A stretch of 64,000 nt of DNA from CAKRJP01 sp963634745 (GCA_963634745.1 CAVHCX010000016.1:1-64000), one strand, 5' to 3'. Positions 51,820-60,864 are shown, counted from the stretch's first letter. Translations and numbers: made by a program. Notes: generated from the sequence alone by a model not told the origin.

Positions 51820-52899
51820 TTAGGCCTTCACTGCCCAGCGCATTTTTGTTGATCTGGCTCTGGGATTTTTCCTGCACTCCTCTGCCGATGGGCGGATCAC
51901 ATCCTTAGATACCTCCCTGTAAAGTCCGCTTTTTAGTCCTTGTTTAAAGGCCTTCTTTACCAGGCGGTCTTCCCCGGAATGGAAGGTAAGAATCGCGATC
52001 CTGCCTCCGGACTTCATCACTTCCGGAAGCTTTTCTAAGAACTCATAGAGCACCTCAAACTCGCTATTCACATCGATTCGAAGGGCCTGAAAACATCTCT
52101 GGCAAGATTTTTTCACAGCTTCCTTCCGATCCTTCTCAGGCAAGAAACTTAAAGCCCTCTCAATAGCTTCTTTCAAATCTGTGGTGGTCTCGATACTCTT
52201 TCCATCTTTTTTTAAGGCAAATACTTCCGCTGCGATTTCCTCTGCATAGGGCTCATCGGAATTTTCCACAAACATTCCGACCAGTTCTTCCTCTGTCACA
52301 TTTTTAAGCCTGTCTGCAGCACTCTCTCCCTTTTGAGGATTCATGCGAAGATCTAAGGGGCCGTGGATTTTATAGGAAAATCCTCGATCGGGATTATCGA
52401 TCTGCATAGAAGAGACTCCTAAATCTGCCAGGAGAAAATCAAATTTTCCTGCCTCATCTGCTAGCTGGTCTATATTTTTAAAATTAGTTAGCTTTACGCT
52501 AAGGATGTCCTCCCCATAGCCTTTTTTTGCCAAACGATCCTTGGTTTTTGCCGACTCAATGGGGTCTACATCCAGGCCGTAGATATGGCCCTCTCCCTTT
52601 AGGCATTCTAACATAGCGGATGTATGGCCCCCATATCCCAAGGTTGCATCTAAGCCTGTTTGTCCCGGCTTAATCTGTAAGAAATCTAAAATCTCCTGCA
52701 CCATAATGGAAATATGCATGCCCGCAGGCGTGCTTCCCTTTTCTATTACATGTTGGATCGTATCCTTATATTTTTCCGGATTGTGTTCCTTATATTTTTC
52801 CTCAAATTTTTTAGGATACTTGCCCGCATAGCGAACCCGCCGTTTGTGAGGTGCCTTTTCTTCCTTATGGTCTGCTCCTAAATTTTTATGTTCCTGCAT
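51820..52899 (-). CDS. rsmH: RsmH-like 16S rRNA (cytosine-N4)-methyltransferase, long form
   Basis: A 359-residue SAM-dependent methyltransferase of the MraW/RsmH family, which in the standard form methylates C1402. Motifs: GLDATLGYGGHTSAMLE, DFLLADLGVSSMQIDNPDRG, FQALRIDVNSEFEVLYEFL, ILTFHSGEDRLVKKAFKQ. It differs from the usual protein by a basic N-terminal extension of about 50 residues (HKRRVRYAGKYPKKFEEKYK) and by HISIMVQEILDFL where HxPVLLxEVL is normal. It is next to rlmD and an asparaginase rather than in the division/cell-wall cluster. A second, standard rsmH elsewhere in the genome is likely. Confidence 0.85.
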   Translation of the reverse strand: MQEHKNLGADHKEEKAPHKRRVRYAGKYPKKFEEKYKEHNPEKYKDTIQHVIEKGSTPAGMHISIMVQEILDFLQIKPGQTGLDATLGYGGHTSAMLECLKGEGHIYGLDVDPIESAKTKDRLAKKGYGEDILSVKLTNFKNIDQLADEAGKFDFLLADLGVSSMQIDNPDRGFSYKIHGPLDLRMNPQKGESAADRLKNVTEEELVGMFVENSDEPYAEEIAAEVFALKKDGKSIETTTDLKEAIERALSFLPEKDRKEAVKKSCQRCFQALRIDVNSEFEVLYEFLEKLPEVMKSGGRIAILTFHSGEDRLVKKAFKQGLKSGLYREVSKDVIRPSAEECRKNPRARSTKMRWAVKA

Positions 52900-52901
52900 T
52901 A

Positions 52902-53930
52902 TTATTCTTCCCCTTCCAGTTCCAGGCGCTTGGTAAATAAAATATCGTGATTGATCTGGCTATAAAAATCCTTCTTCATTTCCTCATAGGTCATATCTCC
53001 CATTCCCATGATCCACATCATCTTTGTAATGGTAGCCTCCAGGGTCATGTCATAGGCCTCCAAAAGCTGGAAGTCCATCTTGACTCTTTTCCCCACCTCA
53101 TAGACAGTCATGTTGCTGCCTTCATTGGCCACCTGGGTAGTCATAACAATGATCTTGCCCTTATCCTTCCAACGGTTCATTTCCACGTAAAATTCATCCA
53201 TCAAATTTTTAGGAACCCCTCCTACCCCAAAGCTTTCTATGACCAGACAATCATAATGCTCAAAAAGATAAGGCAAAATATCCGGCTTCATCCCGGGGAT
53301 CAATTTGAGGACATAGACGCTACTTTTCATTTGATAGAAAAATTTCACTTCGCCCTCATAGGGCTTCTCATGAATATAGCGGACCAGCATTCCATCCTGG
53401 ATGACTGCCTTATAAGGAAAATTAATGCTGGAAAATGCATTATAGCTCTTGGCCCGCTCCTTCTTTGCCCGGGTCCCTACAATGACCTTGCCGTCAAATA
53501 CAATATTTACATCCTGGGATTCATCATCCGAAGCATAAATAAAACTGTCTAAGAGATTGGTTTTGGCATCGGTCACATCCATCTCTATGGGCTTTTGCGC
53601 CCCTGTCACGACGATAGGTTTCTTAGAATTTTGCACCATATAGGACAAGGCCGCCGCTGTATAGGCCAGGGTATCTGTGCCGTGTGCCACCACAAATCCG
53701 TCATAATCTGCATATTTTTCTTCTATGGTACGAGTCATCAGCTTCCAGTGCTCGTAGGTTACATTGGTGCTGTCTAAATTACATACCTGAATGGCATCTA
53801 CCTGGCAGATATTTTTTACTGCCGGTATATATCTTAAAATGTCCTGGGGAGACAGGCCCGGAGCCAGTCCATATTCCGTCTGTTTGGAAGCGATGGTTCC
53901 CCCCGTTCCGATTAATAAAATTTTCTTCAT
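52902..53930 (-). CDS. ansA: type I L-asparaginase
   Basis: Hydrolyses L-asparagine to aspartate and ammonia in the cytoplasm. The two catalytic Thr motifs are LLIGTGGTIASKQT at the N-terminus and VVAHGTDTLAYTAAALSY; TDAKTNLLDSF follows. No signal peptide, and the 342-residue length fits the cytoplasmic type I form. It is the first of a run of three minus-strand genes (ansA, rsmH, rlmD), two bases from rsmH. Confidence 0.93.
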   Translation of the reverse strand: MKKILLIGTGGTIASKQTEYGLAPGLSPQDILRYIPAVKNICQVDAIQVCNLDSTNVTYEHWKLMTRTIEEKYADYDGFVVAHGTDTLAYTAAALSYMVQNSKKPIVVTGAQKPIEMDVTDAKTNLLDSFIYASDDESQDVNIVFDGKVIVGTRAKKERAKSYNAFSSINFPYKAVIQDGMLVRYIHEKPYEGEVKFFYQMKSSVYVLKLIPGMKPDILPYLFEHYDCLVIESFGVGGVPKNLMDEFYVEMNRWKDKGKIIVMTTQVANEGSNMTVYEVGKRVKMDFQLLEAYDMTLEATITKMMWIMGMGDMTYEEMKKDFYSQINHDILFTKRLELEGEE

Positions 53931-54009
53931 CCGTCTTTTATATTCCTATCTATTCTATATTTTGCATTTATAAGTATAATACAAATCTATAGAGAATACA
54001 TCCGTTTTC

Positions 54010-54039
54010 TTGACAGACAAATCTTTCCTTTTTTATACT
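54010..54039 (+). promoter_or_regulatory. promoter of pyrC
   Basis: TTGACA (54010-54015), 18-bp spacer, TATACT (54034-54039). Transcription would start near 54046, about 65 bases before the start codon. Confidence 0.8.
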
Positions 54040-54086
54040 AGTTATATATGCTGATGTTGGGGCAAAAGCCCCCAAATATGATAACT
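54040..54086 (+). promoter_or_regulatory. hairpin in the pyrC leader
   Basis: TTGGGGC-AAAA-GCCCCCAA (54056-54074) forms the core, with AGTTAT (54040-54045) and ATAACT (54081-54086) as an outer arm. It begins at the predicted transcription start and ends about 15 bases before the AAGGAGG site. It could tune pyrC expression to pyrimidine supply, but no known PyrR-binding sequence is visible. Confidence 0.45.
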
Positions 54087-54110
54087 GATTGGATAAAAAA
54101 GGAGGCTCTT

Positions 54111-55397
54111 ATGATAATAAAAAACGGAACCATTATTAATCCCGAGACCAAGGAAATGTATCCCGCAGACCTGATTTTGGAGGATGGACGGATTTATTCC
54201 ATCGACCGGAATTGTAAATTTAAAAATGCAAACGACGACTCTGCAAATGAGGATGTCATCGACGCTACAGGTCTTATGATTGCTCCCGGACTCATCGACA
54301 CCCATGTACATTTTAGGGATCCCGGCTTTACCTACAAGGAAGACATCCACACCGGAGCCCTGGCTTCTGCCAAGGGAGGCTTTACCTCCGTCATCTGCAT
54401 GGCCAATACTTCTCCCACCATCGATTCTGTGGATGTATTAGAAGAAGTACTAGCAAAGGCTAAAAAAGAAAAGATCCACATTTACCAGGCTGCCTCTGTC
54501 TCCTACGGTTTAAAGGGAGAAAAACTTACCGACATGGAGGACTTAAAGGCCCACGGTGCCTGCGGCTTTACCGATGATGGAATTCCTCTTTTAGATGCAA
54601 AATTTTGCTATGAAGCCATGGAGGAAGCTGCCAAATTAGGAGTTCCTTTAAGTCTCCACGAGGAGGACCCGGCCTTTATTTCCAACAATGGAATCAACCA
54701 GGGGGAGGTCTCCGAAAAATTAGGAGTCAAGGGGTCCCCCGCCATCGCTGAGGAAGTTTTGGTAGCCAGAGATTCCATGATGGCCCTTCATACCGGTGTA
54801 GACTTGGTCATCCAGCACATTAGCTCCGGCAATTCCGTTGCCCTTGTAAGAAATGCCAAGGCCCTTGGCGCTCACATTCACGCGGAGGCTACGCCCCATC
54901 ATTTTACGCTGAATCACGAAGCCTTATTAGAACATGGCAGCTTAGCCAAGATGAATCCACCCCTTCGGGAGGAAAAGGACCGCCTGCAGATCATTGAGGG
55001 ATTAAAGGACGGGACCATCGATCTGATTGCTACGGACCATGCCCCACATAGCGCTGAGGAAAAGGCCAGGGAACTTACCAAGGCCCCCAGTGGAATTATC
55101 GGTATCGAGACCTCTCTGGCTCTCGGAATCACTTCCCTGATAGAACCCGGACATTTAAGTCTTCCGGAGCTTTTAGAGAAGATGACCATCAATCCTGCCA
55201 AGCTTTATAAATTACCGGCAGGCCGCATGGAAGAAAATGCCCCTGCGGATTTAGTAATCTTTGATCCAAAGGAAAGCTGGATTCCTACAGACTATGCCTC
55301 TAAATCCAGCAATACTCCATTTACCGGACGTAAACTTACCGGAAAGGTCCATTATACCATCTGTGGCGGGCAAATCGTCTACAAGGCATCGGTATAA
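54111..55397 (+). CDS. pyrC: dihydroorotase (class I)
   Basis: Closes carbamoyl-aspartate to dihydroorotate in pyrimidine synthesis. Amidohydrolase fold: LIDTHVHFRDPGFTYKEDIH for zinc, GFTSVICMANTSPTIDS, and LIATDHAPHSAEEK for the later zinc and catalytic Asp. The 428-residue length is that of class I (longer than E. coli PyrC). The start at 54111 is set by AAAAAGGAGG eight bases upstream; the open frame extends 21 codons further but covers the leader hairpin. It is alone, away from the other pyr genes. Confidence 0.95.
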   Translation: MIIKNGTIINPETKEMYPADLILEDGRIYSIDRNCKFKNANDDSANEDVIDATGLMIAPGLIDTHVHFRDPGFTYKEDIHTGALASAKGGFTSVICMANTSPTIDSVDVLEEVLAKAKKEKIHIYQAASVSYGLKGEKLTDMEDLKAHGACGFTDDGIPLLDAKFCYEAMEEAAKLGVPLSLHEEDPAFISNNGINQGEVSEKLGVKGSPAIAEEVLVARDSMMALHTGVDLVIQHISSGNSVALVRNAKALGAHIHAEATPHHFTLNHEALLEHGSLAKMNPPLREEKDRLQIIEGLKDGTIDLIATDHAPHSAEEKARELTKAPSGIIGIETSLALGITSLIEPGHLSLPELLEKMTINPAKLYKLPAGRMEENAPADLVIFDPKESWIPTDYASKSSNTPFTGRKLTGKVHYTICGGQIVYKASV

Positions 55398-55429
55398 ATT
55401 TGTATACTATATGAAAAAAATATAGGCAA

Positions 55430-55462
55430 AAAAGGGGCTCTTGCTTGATGCAAGGCCCCTTT
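55430..55462 (+). terminator. terminator of pyrC
   Basis: AAAAGGGGC (55430-55438) with TTGC inside pairs with GCAA and GCCCCTTTT (55454-55462), followed by CTTTTATT. Confidence 0.85.
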
Positions 55463-55469
55463 TCTTTTA

Positions 55470-55524
55470 TTCCGGAAGCTTATTCCGAAAGCTTATCCAG
55501 GAAGCTTATCCAGGAAGCTTATCC
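55470..55524. repeat. four-copy 13-bp tandem repeat
   Basis: Units TTCCGGAAGCTTA, TTCCGAAAGCTTA, TCCAGGAAGCTTA, TCCAGGAAGCTTA follow head to tail, then TCC. The array lies between the pyrC terminator and the stop of the TPM-domain gene. Copies 3 and 4 are identical, so copy number may vary between strains. Confidence 0.85.
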
Positions 55525-56360
55525 TAGAAGTGTCCGCCACCTCCTCCGTGGCTGGTTCCCGAGGAACTGGTATGGGTGGAACTGCCTCCGCCCCCAGACC
55601 CCCCGGAATCTTTTTCAATCACATGACTGGTAACATGCTGTCCGATTAACCGGTCCTGTTTGTTGGTAAGTTTTAAACCTTCTGCTGTTTTATAGTGGGA
55701 AGCCTCTTCCTGCTTCTTTACGGATTTTAATAAAGCAGCCTTTCCATTTCCCCAGAAAATTGCTAATACAAAGCCAACCAAAAGGGATAAAAATACCCTT
55801 CCCCAACTGAATAGGTTTAGTGGATAATGTCCATCTCCGTAAGGCTCTCCATTTTCTGCCGCTTCCAGATATTGATCACACAAGCTGGCATAACGGTCGA
55901 ACACCCACTTGTATTCCTCATCACTTAGCTCAGATACCAGTTGGTCGCCCATGTAGTCTATGCCATCATCCGTAAATGCGGTAATTCCATAGCCTGTGGT
56001 AGATATATGCCACTCCCTGTCATCCATGGCAACCAAAAATAAAATACCGTCCTTATCATCCCCGTATCCATATCCATTGTAATCATAATAGTCGTCTGCA
56101 TAGGCCTCAGCCGTTTTTCCATCTAAGGAATTGACCGTAACGATCACGACATCAAATTGCCATTTTTCGCTGACCTCATCCAACTCTTCCGTGATCACCT
56201 GAAAATCACCCAGGTCTAAAAGGCCTGCATCGTCCACCAATCTGGCCGGGTGGTCTTTCGCATAAACACTTGTGCCCCCTCCAAAAGCTAAGAGAAAGAT
56301 GCTAAATAAGAGGAGAAGGGCTGTCAGGAATCTTTCTTTTATAAAATTTCTCAATCGCAT
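55524..56360 (-). CDS. TPM-domain membrane protein (YdjH-like)
   Basis: A 278-residue protein: N-terminal signal-anchor helix (FLTALLLLFSIFLLAFGGG), an extracytoplasmic TPM domain of about 130 residues (VDDAGLLDLGDFQVITEEL to VFDRYASLCDQYLEAA, with WHISTTGYGITAFTDDGIDY), a second membrane helix (VFLSLLVGFVLAIFWG) and a Ser/Gly-rich tail ending SHGGGGGHF. TPM domains occur in membrane-repair and photosystem-assembly proteins. With the two upstream genes it matches the B. subtilis ydjG-ydjH-ydjI set, of which this is the YdjH part. Confidence 0.88.
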   Translation of the reverse strand: MRLRNFIKERFLTALLLLFSIFLLAFGGGTSVYAKDHPARLVDDAGLLDLGDFQVITEELDEVSEKWQFDVVIVTVNSLDGKTAEAYADDYYDYNGYGYGDDKDGILFLVAMDDREWHISTTGYGITAFTDDGIDYMGDQLVSELSDEEYKWVFDRYASLCDQYLEAAENGEPYGDGHYPLNLFSWGRVFLSLLVGFVLAIFWGNGKAALLKSVKKQEEASHYKTAEGLKLTNKQDRLIGQHVTSHVIEKDSGGSGGGGSSTHTSSSGTSHGGGGGHF

Positions 56361-56375
56361 ATCAGGCCCCTCCTT

Positions 56376-57509
56376 TTAAAGCATGGCATAGATGGTAAGA
56401 AGCACATAAGCGATCACAGAAAGAAATACCCCTCGAATTCCCACAAATCTTAAATAAGCCTTGCGGTCTATCGGAAGGTCTCCGATCATCTTTCCACTCT
56501 GTCCATTCATGGCAAAGATAAATTTCTGGTCCTTCCAGGTAGTATTTAAGATCCATACCGGATACAGGGCATACTTGTGTCCCGTGGATGTAACTGACAC
56601 AGAGTCCCCCTTAGGTTCTACGGAAGAATAACCCTTTACCGTCTGTCTAAGAGCACTTCGCAAACTTTGCTCTGCCCGCTTTCTTGCCCGCTCTTCACAC
56701 TCCGGCACATCCACGTCATAGCGGTCGGCCACATATCCTGCCATATAAGCCGCCTTAAAAGGAACTGCCGTTTTAAAATCATAGGGTTCTAAAGACTCCA
56801 TCAGATCATCTGCCATTTTCCTGGAGGCATCCTCCGGAATATTGGCAAAAGACATCCGGCCTTCTCGTTCTACCTCGTAAATATTATGTTCTATATACTT
56901 GATATCTCCAGAAGTCCAGCTCTTGGTTCTTTCTGCATCGTAGCTTGCACTCCCCTGACTGACCATATCAAAGATCCAAAAAGGTACATAAATTCCCACA
57001 ATCTCATCGATATGATTTTCTTTTTTAAATACAGAAGGAACGAACATCTTCGTCGCCAGATGTTTTTCATAGGCGGCCTTGGCCTCCTTCTTATTTAGCT
57101 TAAATGGAATGATATAGTCTGGTTTTAGGCCATCTTCAAATTGCCCTTTAAATACCACCCGGTTGCCGCAGTAAGGGCAGGTGGTGGCTCCCGTATTCTT
57201 ATCTGCTGTAATCTCACCGCCGCAGGATTCACAGGAATAGATGACCATGTCATCTAATTCTTCCTGGGTCCAGGCTGCCTTTTCGGTCCCGGGACCCTCT
57301 GTATTCTCATCTGCTTTTTCCTGAGCCTTCTTTGCCGCCTCCCTTGCCTTTTTCGCCTCTTCCTGCTCCATCACAAACTTCTCATAATCTTCGATGGACA
57401 TCTCTGTATCGCAGTAGGGGCACTTCATCTTCTGGGAGCCAGAGTCAAATTCCATGGCTCCGCCGCAGGCCGGGCACTTATATTCTCTTAGATCTGCCAA
57501 GTCTTTCAC
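56376..57509 (-). CDS. zinc-ribbon membrane-associated protein (YdjG-like)
   Basis: A 377-residue protein with two zinc ribbons near the N-terminus: CPACGG...CPYC (about residues 14-34) and CESCGG...CPYC (about 94-118). Between them is a charged Lys/Glu/Ala coiled coil (EEAKKAREAAKKAQEKAD). The middle is a conserved globular region, and the C-terminus ends in one hydrophobic helix (GVFLSVIAYVLLTIYAML). It resembles YdjG, which with YdjH and YdjI recruits a PspA-like protein to the B. subtilis membrane. The gene lies between the SPFH gene and the TPM gene, 15 bases from the latter. Confidence 0.85.
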   Translation of the reverse strand: MKDLADLREYKCPACGGAMEFDSGSQKMKCPYCDTEMSIEDYEKFVMEQEEAKKAREAAKKAQEKADENTEGPGTEKAAWTQEELDDMVIYSCESCGGEITADKNTGATTCPYCGNRVVFKGQFEDGLKPDYIIPFKLNKKEAKAAYEKHLATKMFVPSVFKKENHIDEIVGIYVPFWIFDMVSQGSASYDAERTKSWTSGDIKYIEHNIYEVEREGRMSFANIPEDASRKMADDLMESLEPYDFKTAVPFKAAYMAGYVADRYDVDVPECEERARKRAEQSLRSALRQTVKGYSSVEPKGDSVSVTSTGHKYALYPVWILNTTWKDQKFIFAMNGQSGKMIGDLPIDRKAYLRFVGIRGVFLSVIAYVLLTIYAML

Positions 57510-57575
57510 CTTGCCTTTCCATAGGTCTTTCCATACGTCTTTCTATACGTCTTGCTTATGACAGATGGCATCGGA

Positions 57576-58811
57576 CTATACCGGTCTGGGGCTTCCGCAA
57601 TTGCTGCAGAATTTTCCACTGTTTGTGGCACCACAGCTGCAAGTCCACTGGGCAGGCGCCTGAGGCTGTGGTCTTTTATTTCCACAGTTTCCGCAGAAAT
57701 TACCGGTATTTACACTTCCACAGCTGCAAGTCCAGCTCTCCCCTTGAGGAGGGGTCAGATTTACCGGGTCTGGATTTTGCGCTTGTTGACTCATTTGGGC
57801 CTGCTGCATCTGTTGGCCCTGGTTATAAAGGCCCTGGAGATTCACACCGCCTCCGGCCATATTCATTCCCATAAAGCCCATCATGGCACCGTTCGGATTG
57901 CCTGCTGCAGTCTTCATAGCCTCTGCCTGAGCCATTCCCAAAGTAGCCGCCATCATACTTGGGTTAGTATACATGACGGTATTTTGTGCCTGCTTAATAG
58001 CTTCTGCATCCTCATCCTTCATGGTTACCGGATTGATGGCCACAGAAACAATGGAAATACCTCGAAGCTCAGACCATTTCTTTGTGAGGATCTCATTCAT
58101 GGCATCTCCGATTTCCATATTGTGGGCCGGAATCTGGCTGGGGCGAACCTCCATCTCGGAAATCTTTGCCAGGGCCGGCTGCAGGGCATTTACAAATTCC
58201 GTCTTAAGCTGAGAATCAATCTGCTCTTTCTCAAAAGACTGGGCAGCATTTCCGCAGACATTGGTATAGAACAAAATCGGATTGGTAATCCGATAAGAGT
58301 AAATACCATTGCAGCGGATCTCGATATCCTTATCCAGGTTGATTTTTTTATCTACCACACGGAACCATACCGGATTGGCGGTTCCAAACTTATTGTCCGT
58401 AATCTCCTTGGTATTAAAATAATAAACTCTCTGATCCTTGGCCGTGTCTCCACCGTAGGTAAATCTTTTCCCAAAGGTAGCAAAGGCATTTTTAATGCCC
58501 TCTCCCAGGTTTCCACAGAAAATACTAGGCTCTGAGGACGTGTCATAAGTATATTCTCCGGGCTCGGAACAAATCTCCACAACCTTTCCCTGGTCTACGA
58601 TGATCATACACTGGCCGTCTGCCACTGCCACACCGGAGCCGTTGGTGATTACATTATCATGACCCTTGGTATTGGAAGACCGGCTACTGGTCTGCTTTCT
58701 TCCTCTAACCATTAAAGTATCATTGTCCAAGGCATCACAGGTAAAAAATTCCTTCCACTGGTCCGCTAAGGTTCCACCTGCCGATCCACTTGCTGCTTTT
58801 ATAAGTCCCAT
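57576..58811 (-). CDS. SPFH-domain protein with C-terminal zinc ribbons (YdjI-like)
   Basis: A 411-residue protein. Residues about 25-290 form an SPFH/band-7-like domain (VADGQCMIIVDQGKVVEICS at its start). After a Gln/Met-rich linker come two zinc ribbons, WTCSCGSVNTGNFCGNCGNK and WTCSCGATNSGKFCSNCGSP. The arrangement is that of YdjI, which supports a membrane-stress scaffold. It is the first gene of the three-gene set. In B. subtilis the set also has a PspA homologue (ydjF); none is in this window. Confidence 0.86.
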   Translation of the reverse strand: MGLIKAASGSAGGTLADQWKEFFTCDALDNDTLMVRGRKQTSSRSSNTKGHDNVITNGSGVAVADGQCMIIVDQGKVVEICSEPGEYTYDTSSEPSIFCGNLGEGIKNAFATFGKRFTYGGDTAKDQRVYYFNTKEITDNKFGTANPVWFRVVDKKINLDKDIEIRCNGIYSYRITNPILFYTNVCGNAAQSFEKEQIDSQLKTEFVNALQPALAKISEMEVRPSQIPAHNMEIGDAMNEILTKKWSELRGISIVSVAINPVTMKDEDAEAIKQAQNTVMYTNPSMMAATLGMAQAEAMKTAAGNPNGAMMGFMGMNMAGGGVNLQGLYNQGQQMQQAQMSQQAQNPDPVNLTPPQGESWTCSCGSVNTGNFCGNCGNKRPQPQAPAQWTCSCGATNSGKFCSNCGSPRPV

Positions 58812-58969
58812 ATCTTTTCTCCTCTCTTTTCATCCCTCGTAGATGTTTTATGAAGTCTCTTACGAAGAATGAGAACTTTCTATATACACTGCTCTTTATA
58901 AATTTGATTGTACAGGAAAATCTATGGGCTCGCCATATTTTTCGTAAAATCGGATAGTAAGTTATTTAA

Positions 58970-59004
58970 AAAGACCGCTTGGCAGCATTTACCAAGCGGT
59001 CTTT
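58970..59004 (-). terminator. terminator of the Na/Pi transporter gene
   Basis: AAAGACCGCTTGG (58970-58982) pairs with CCAAGCGGTCTTT (58992-59004), nine-base loop. The minus strand continues TTAAATAAC and the plus strand TTTTTATTC. Confidence 0.85.
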
Positions 59005-59027
59005 TTTTATTCTATATCTAACGAACT

Positions 59028-60743
59028 CTATACGAAATTTCGTCCTTCCTCCTCCAAGCGTACGAAGGCAATATCATCAATGGCTTCTTCCGCAATCTCC
59101 GAACAGCAGTCTGCCATACGGTCTAGGTTACTTAGGATACTGGTATAGTAATCTGTAAGTTCTGTAGAGCACTGGCCCTTTTTCACCCGGCTAAGATGGG
59201 CTTTCTTACAGCGTCTTTGCTTTTTCTTAAGCTTATCCTTAGCTTCAAAGACGCCTCTTGCCTCTCCTGCATCTCCCAGGCGAACGGCATCCACGGCCTG
59301 GTCAAAAAGTTTTTGCACAATCCCAACGCAGTCACTGATATCTTCCTTGGCCTCCGGTGAAAATGTTTTCACTTCCGGATTTACCTCTTCATCCAAGGTC
59401 TGTATATCCTTGCAGCGGTCTGCCACACGCTGGATGCTGTTGGTGACAAACAAGAGTCCTGCCGTATGCTCTGCCTGTTTTTCTGTGAGAGCTCCGCCTC
59501 CCAACATTCTTGTAAGATAATCCGCAATGCTAGTTCCAAGATCTGCCACGGTGCGGATACTAGCTTCTACCACTTGATTCTCCTCCGGGGTTCTGGATTT
59601 ATCTTTTCCATCCAGGACAATATGGCTCTTTACCTCTCCCAACATACTACTTCCAAGCTCTGCCAGTCTCTCAATCTCCTGGGATGCAAGGCAGAGGGCC
59701 GCGATGGGCTGATCGATGACGTGTAAATCCAAGAAAATAGGAGTACAGGCCTCAGCAGGTGCCTTGTCATCTCCCCGAATAATATTGGTAACAATCTTTA
59801 CCATAACGGAGATGAGGGGTAGCCATACCAGGGTACAGACTACATTGAATGTGGTATGGGCATTGGCAATCTGTCTGGAGATAACTTCCACCTCCGGTCC
59901 CTTGGGGGAAATAAACTGGACAAATTTTGCAAACCAGGGAATGATACAGACAAAGACCACGCTTCCGCTGATATTAAAAATACTGTGGGCAATGGCTGTA
60001 CGTTTTGCATTCTTCGACTGGCCGATGGAAGCAAGCAAGGCCGTAATCGTTGTTCCGATATTGTCTCCTAGGAGGATGGGAATGGCCCCTGTCAGACCAA
60101 TAACACTGCTAACCCCATCAGGACCTGCCTGAGAGGCAAAGTTTTGCAGCACGGCAATGGTAGCTGAAGAGCTCTGTACGACCAAGGTCATAGCGCAGCC
60201 TAAGAGCACGCCCAAGATGGGCAGGGCTGATACCTTACCAATGAGGTTGGTAAAGACCGGGCTATTAGCTAGAGGACTCATGACAGAGCCCATAATCTCA
60301 ATGCCTTCAAAGAGTAAACCAAAGGAAAATACCACGGTTCCGATACTTTTGATCCGCTCCTTTTTCCCTACGAAGTTCATCATGAATCCGATAAAAATAA
60401 TGGGATAAATATAATCCGAAATCTTAAATGCCATTAACTGGGCAGTCATGGTGGTACCGATATTGGCACCAAAAATTACGGAGATGGCCTGAGGCAGGCT
60501 CATTAAGCCTGCACTGGTAAAGCCAATCACCATAACAGTGGTAGCCGAACTACTCTGCAAGACAGCTGTTACCAGGGCACCTGCAACGGCTCCCATGAGA
60601 GGGTTCCTTGTAAGAAAGCTTAGGACATTTTTCATCTTCTCCCCAGCAGCCTTCTGCAGGGCATCACTCATGCTATTCATTCCGTAAAGGAACAGGGCCA
60701 AACCTCCAATTAAACCGAATATAATCTGTATATTCTCGTTCAT
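59028..60743 (-). CDS. Na+/phosphate cotransporter with PhoU-like domain (NptA/PNaS family)
   Basis: A 571-residue protein. The membrane half has two inverted Na/Pi repeats: LQSSSATTVMVIGFTSAG with VIFGANIGTTMTAQLMA, and VQSSSATIAVLQNFASQA with LLGDNIGTTITALLASI. The C-terminal 220 residues form a PhoU-like helical domain (FLDLHVIDQPIAALCLASQE to EEAIDDIAFVRLEEEGR). It imports or balances phosphate with Na+. The three upstream TTWACA boxes put it under phosphate control. It is alone with its own terminator. Confidence 0.93.
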   Translation of the reverse strand: MNENIQIIFGLIGGLALFLYGMNSMSDALQKAAGEKMKNVLSFLTRNPLMGAVAGALVTAVLQSSSATTVMVIGFTSAGLMSLPQAISVIFGANIGTTMTAQLMAFKISDYIYPIIFIGFMMNFVGKKERIKSIGTVVFSFGLLFEGIEIMGSVMSPLANSPVFTNLIGKVSALPILGVLLGCAMTLVVQSSSATIAVLQNFASQAGPDGVSSVIGLTGAIPILLGDNIGTTITALLASIGQSKNAKRTAIAHSIFNISGSVVFVCIIPWFAKFVQFISPKGPEVEVISRQIANAHTTFNVVCTLVWLPLISVMVKIVTNIIRGDDKAPAEACTPIFLDLHVIDQPIAALCLASQEIERLAELGSSMLGEVKSHIVLDGKDKSRTPEENQVVEASIRTVADLGTSIADYLTRMLGGGALTEKQAEHTAGLLFVTNSIQRVADRCKDIQTLDEEVNPEVKTFSPEAKEDISDCVGIVQKLFDQAVDAVRLGDAGEARGVFEAKDKLKKKQRRCKKAHLSRVKKGQCSTELTDYYTSILSNLDRMADCCSEIAEEAIDDIAFVRLEEEGRNFV

Positions 60744-60836
60744 ATTCTTTTCTTCTCTCTTTCTTCATACAATGTTTTCAAATCCTTAATCCTTTCCCAT
60801 TGTATCTGAAAATCTCCGTAACTTTCTATCATGCAT

Positions 60837-60864
60837 TGTTAAACCAATGTTAAATCTATGTAAA
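60837..60864 (-). promoter_or_regulatory. Pho box (three PhoP repeats) upstream of the Na/Pi transporter
   Basis: On the minus strand TTTACA-TAGAT-TTAACA-TTGGT-TTAACA: three direct hexamers at 11-bp spacing, matching the B. subtilis PhoP consensus TTHACA-N5-TTHACA. It lies about 95 bases before the start codon. Confidence 0.8.

Noticed and set aside
57332..58535. Large plus-strand open frames across the YdjG/YdjI-like genes
   Set aside because: They are out-of-frame shadows; the minus-strand frames have zinc ribbons and an SPFH domain.
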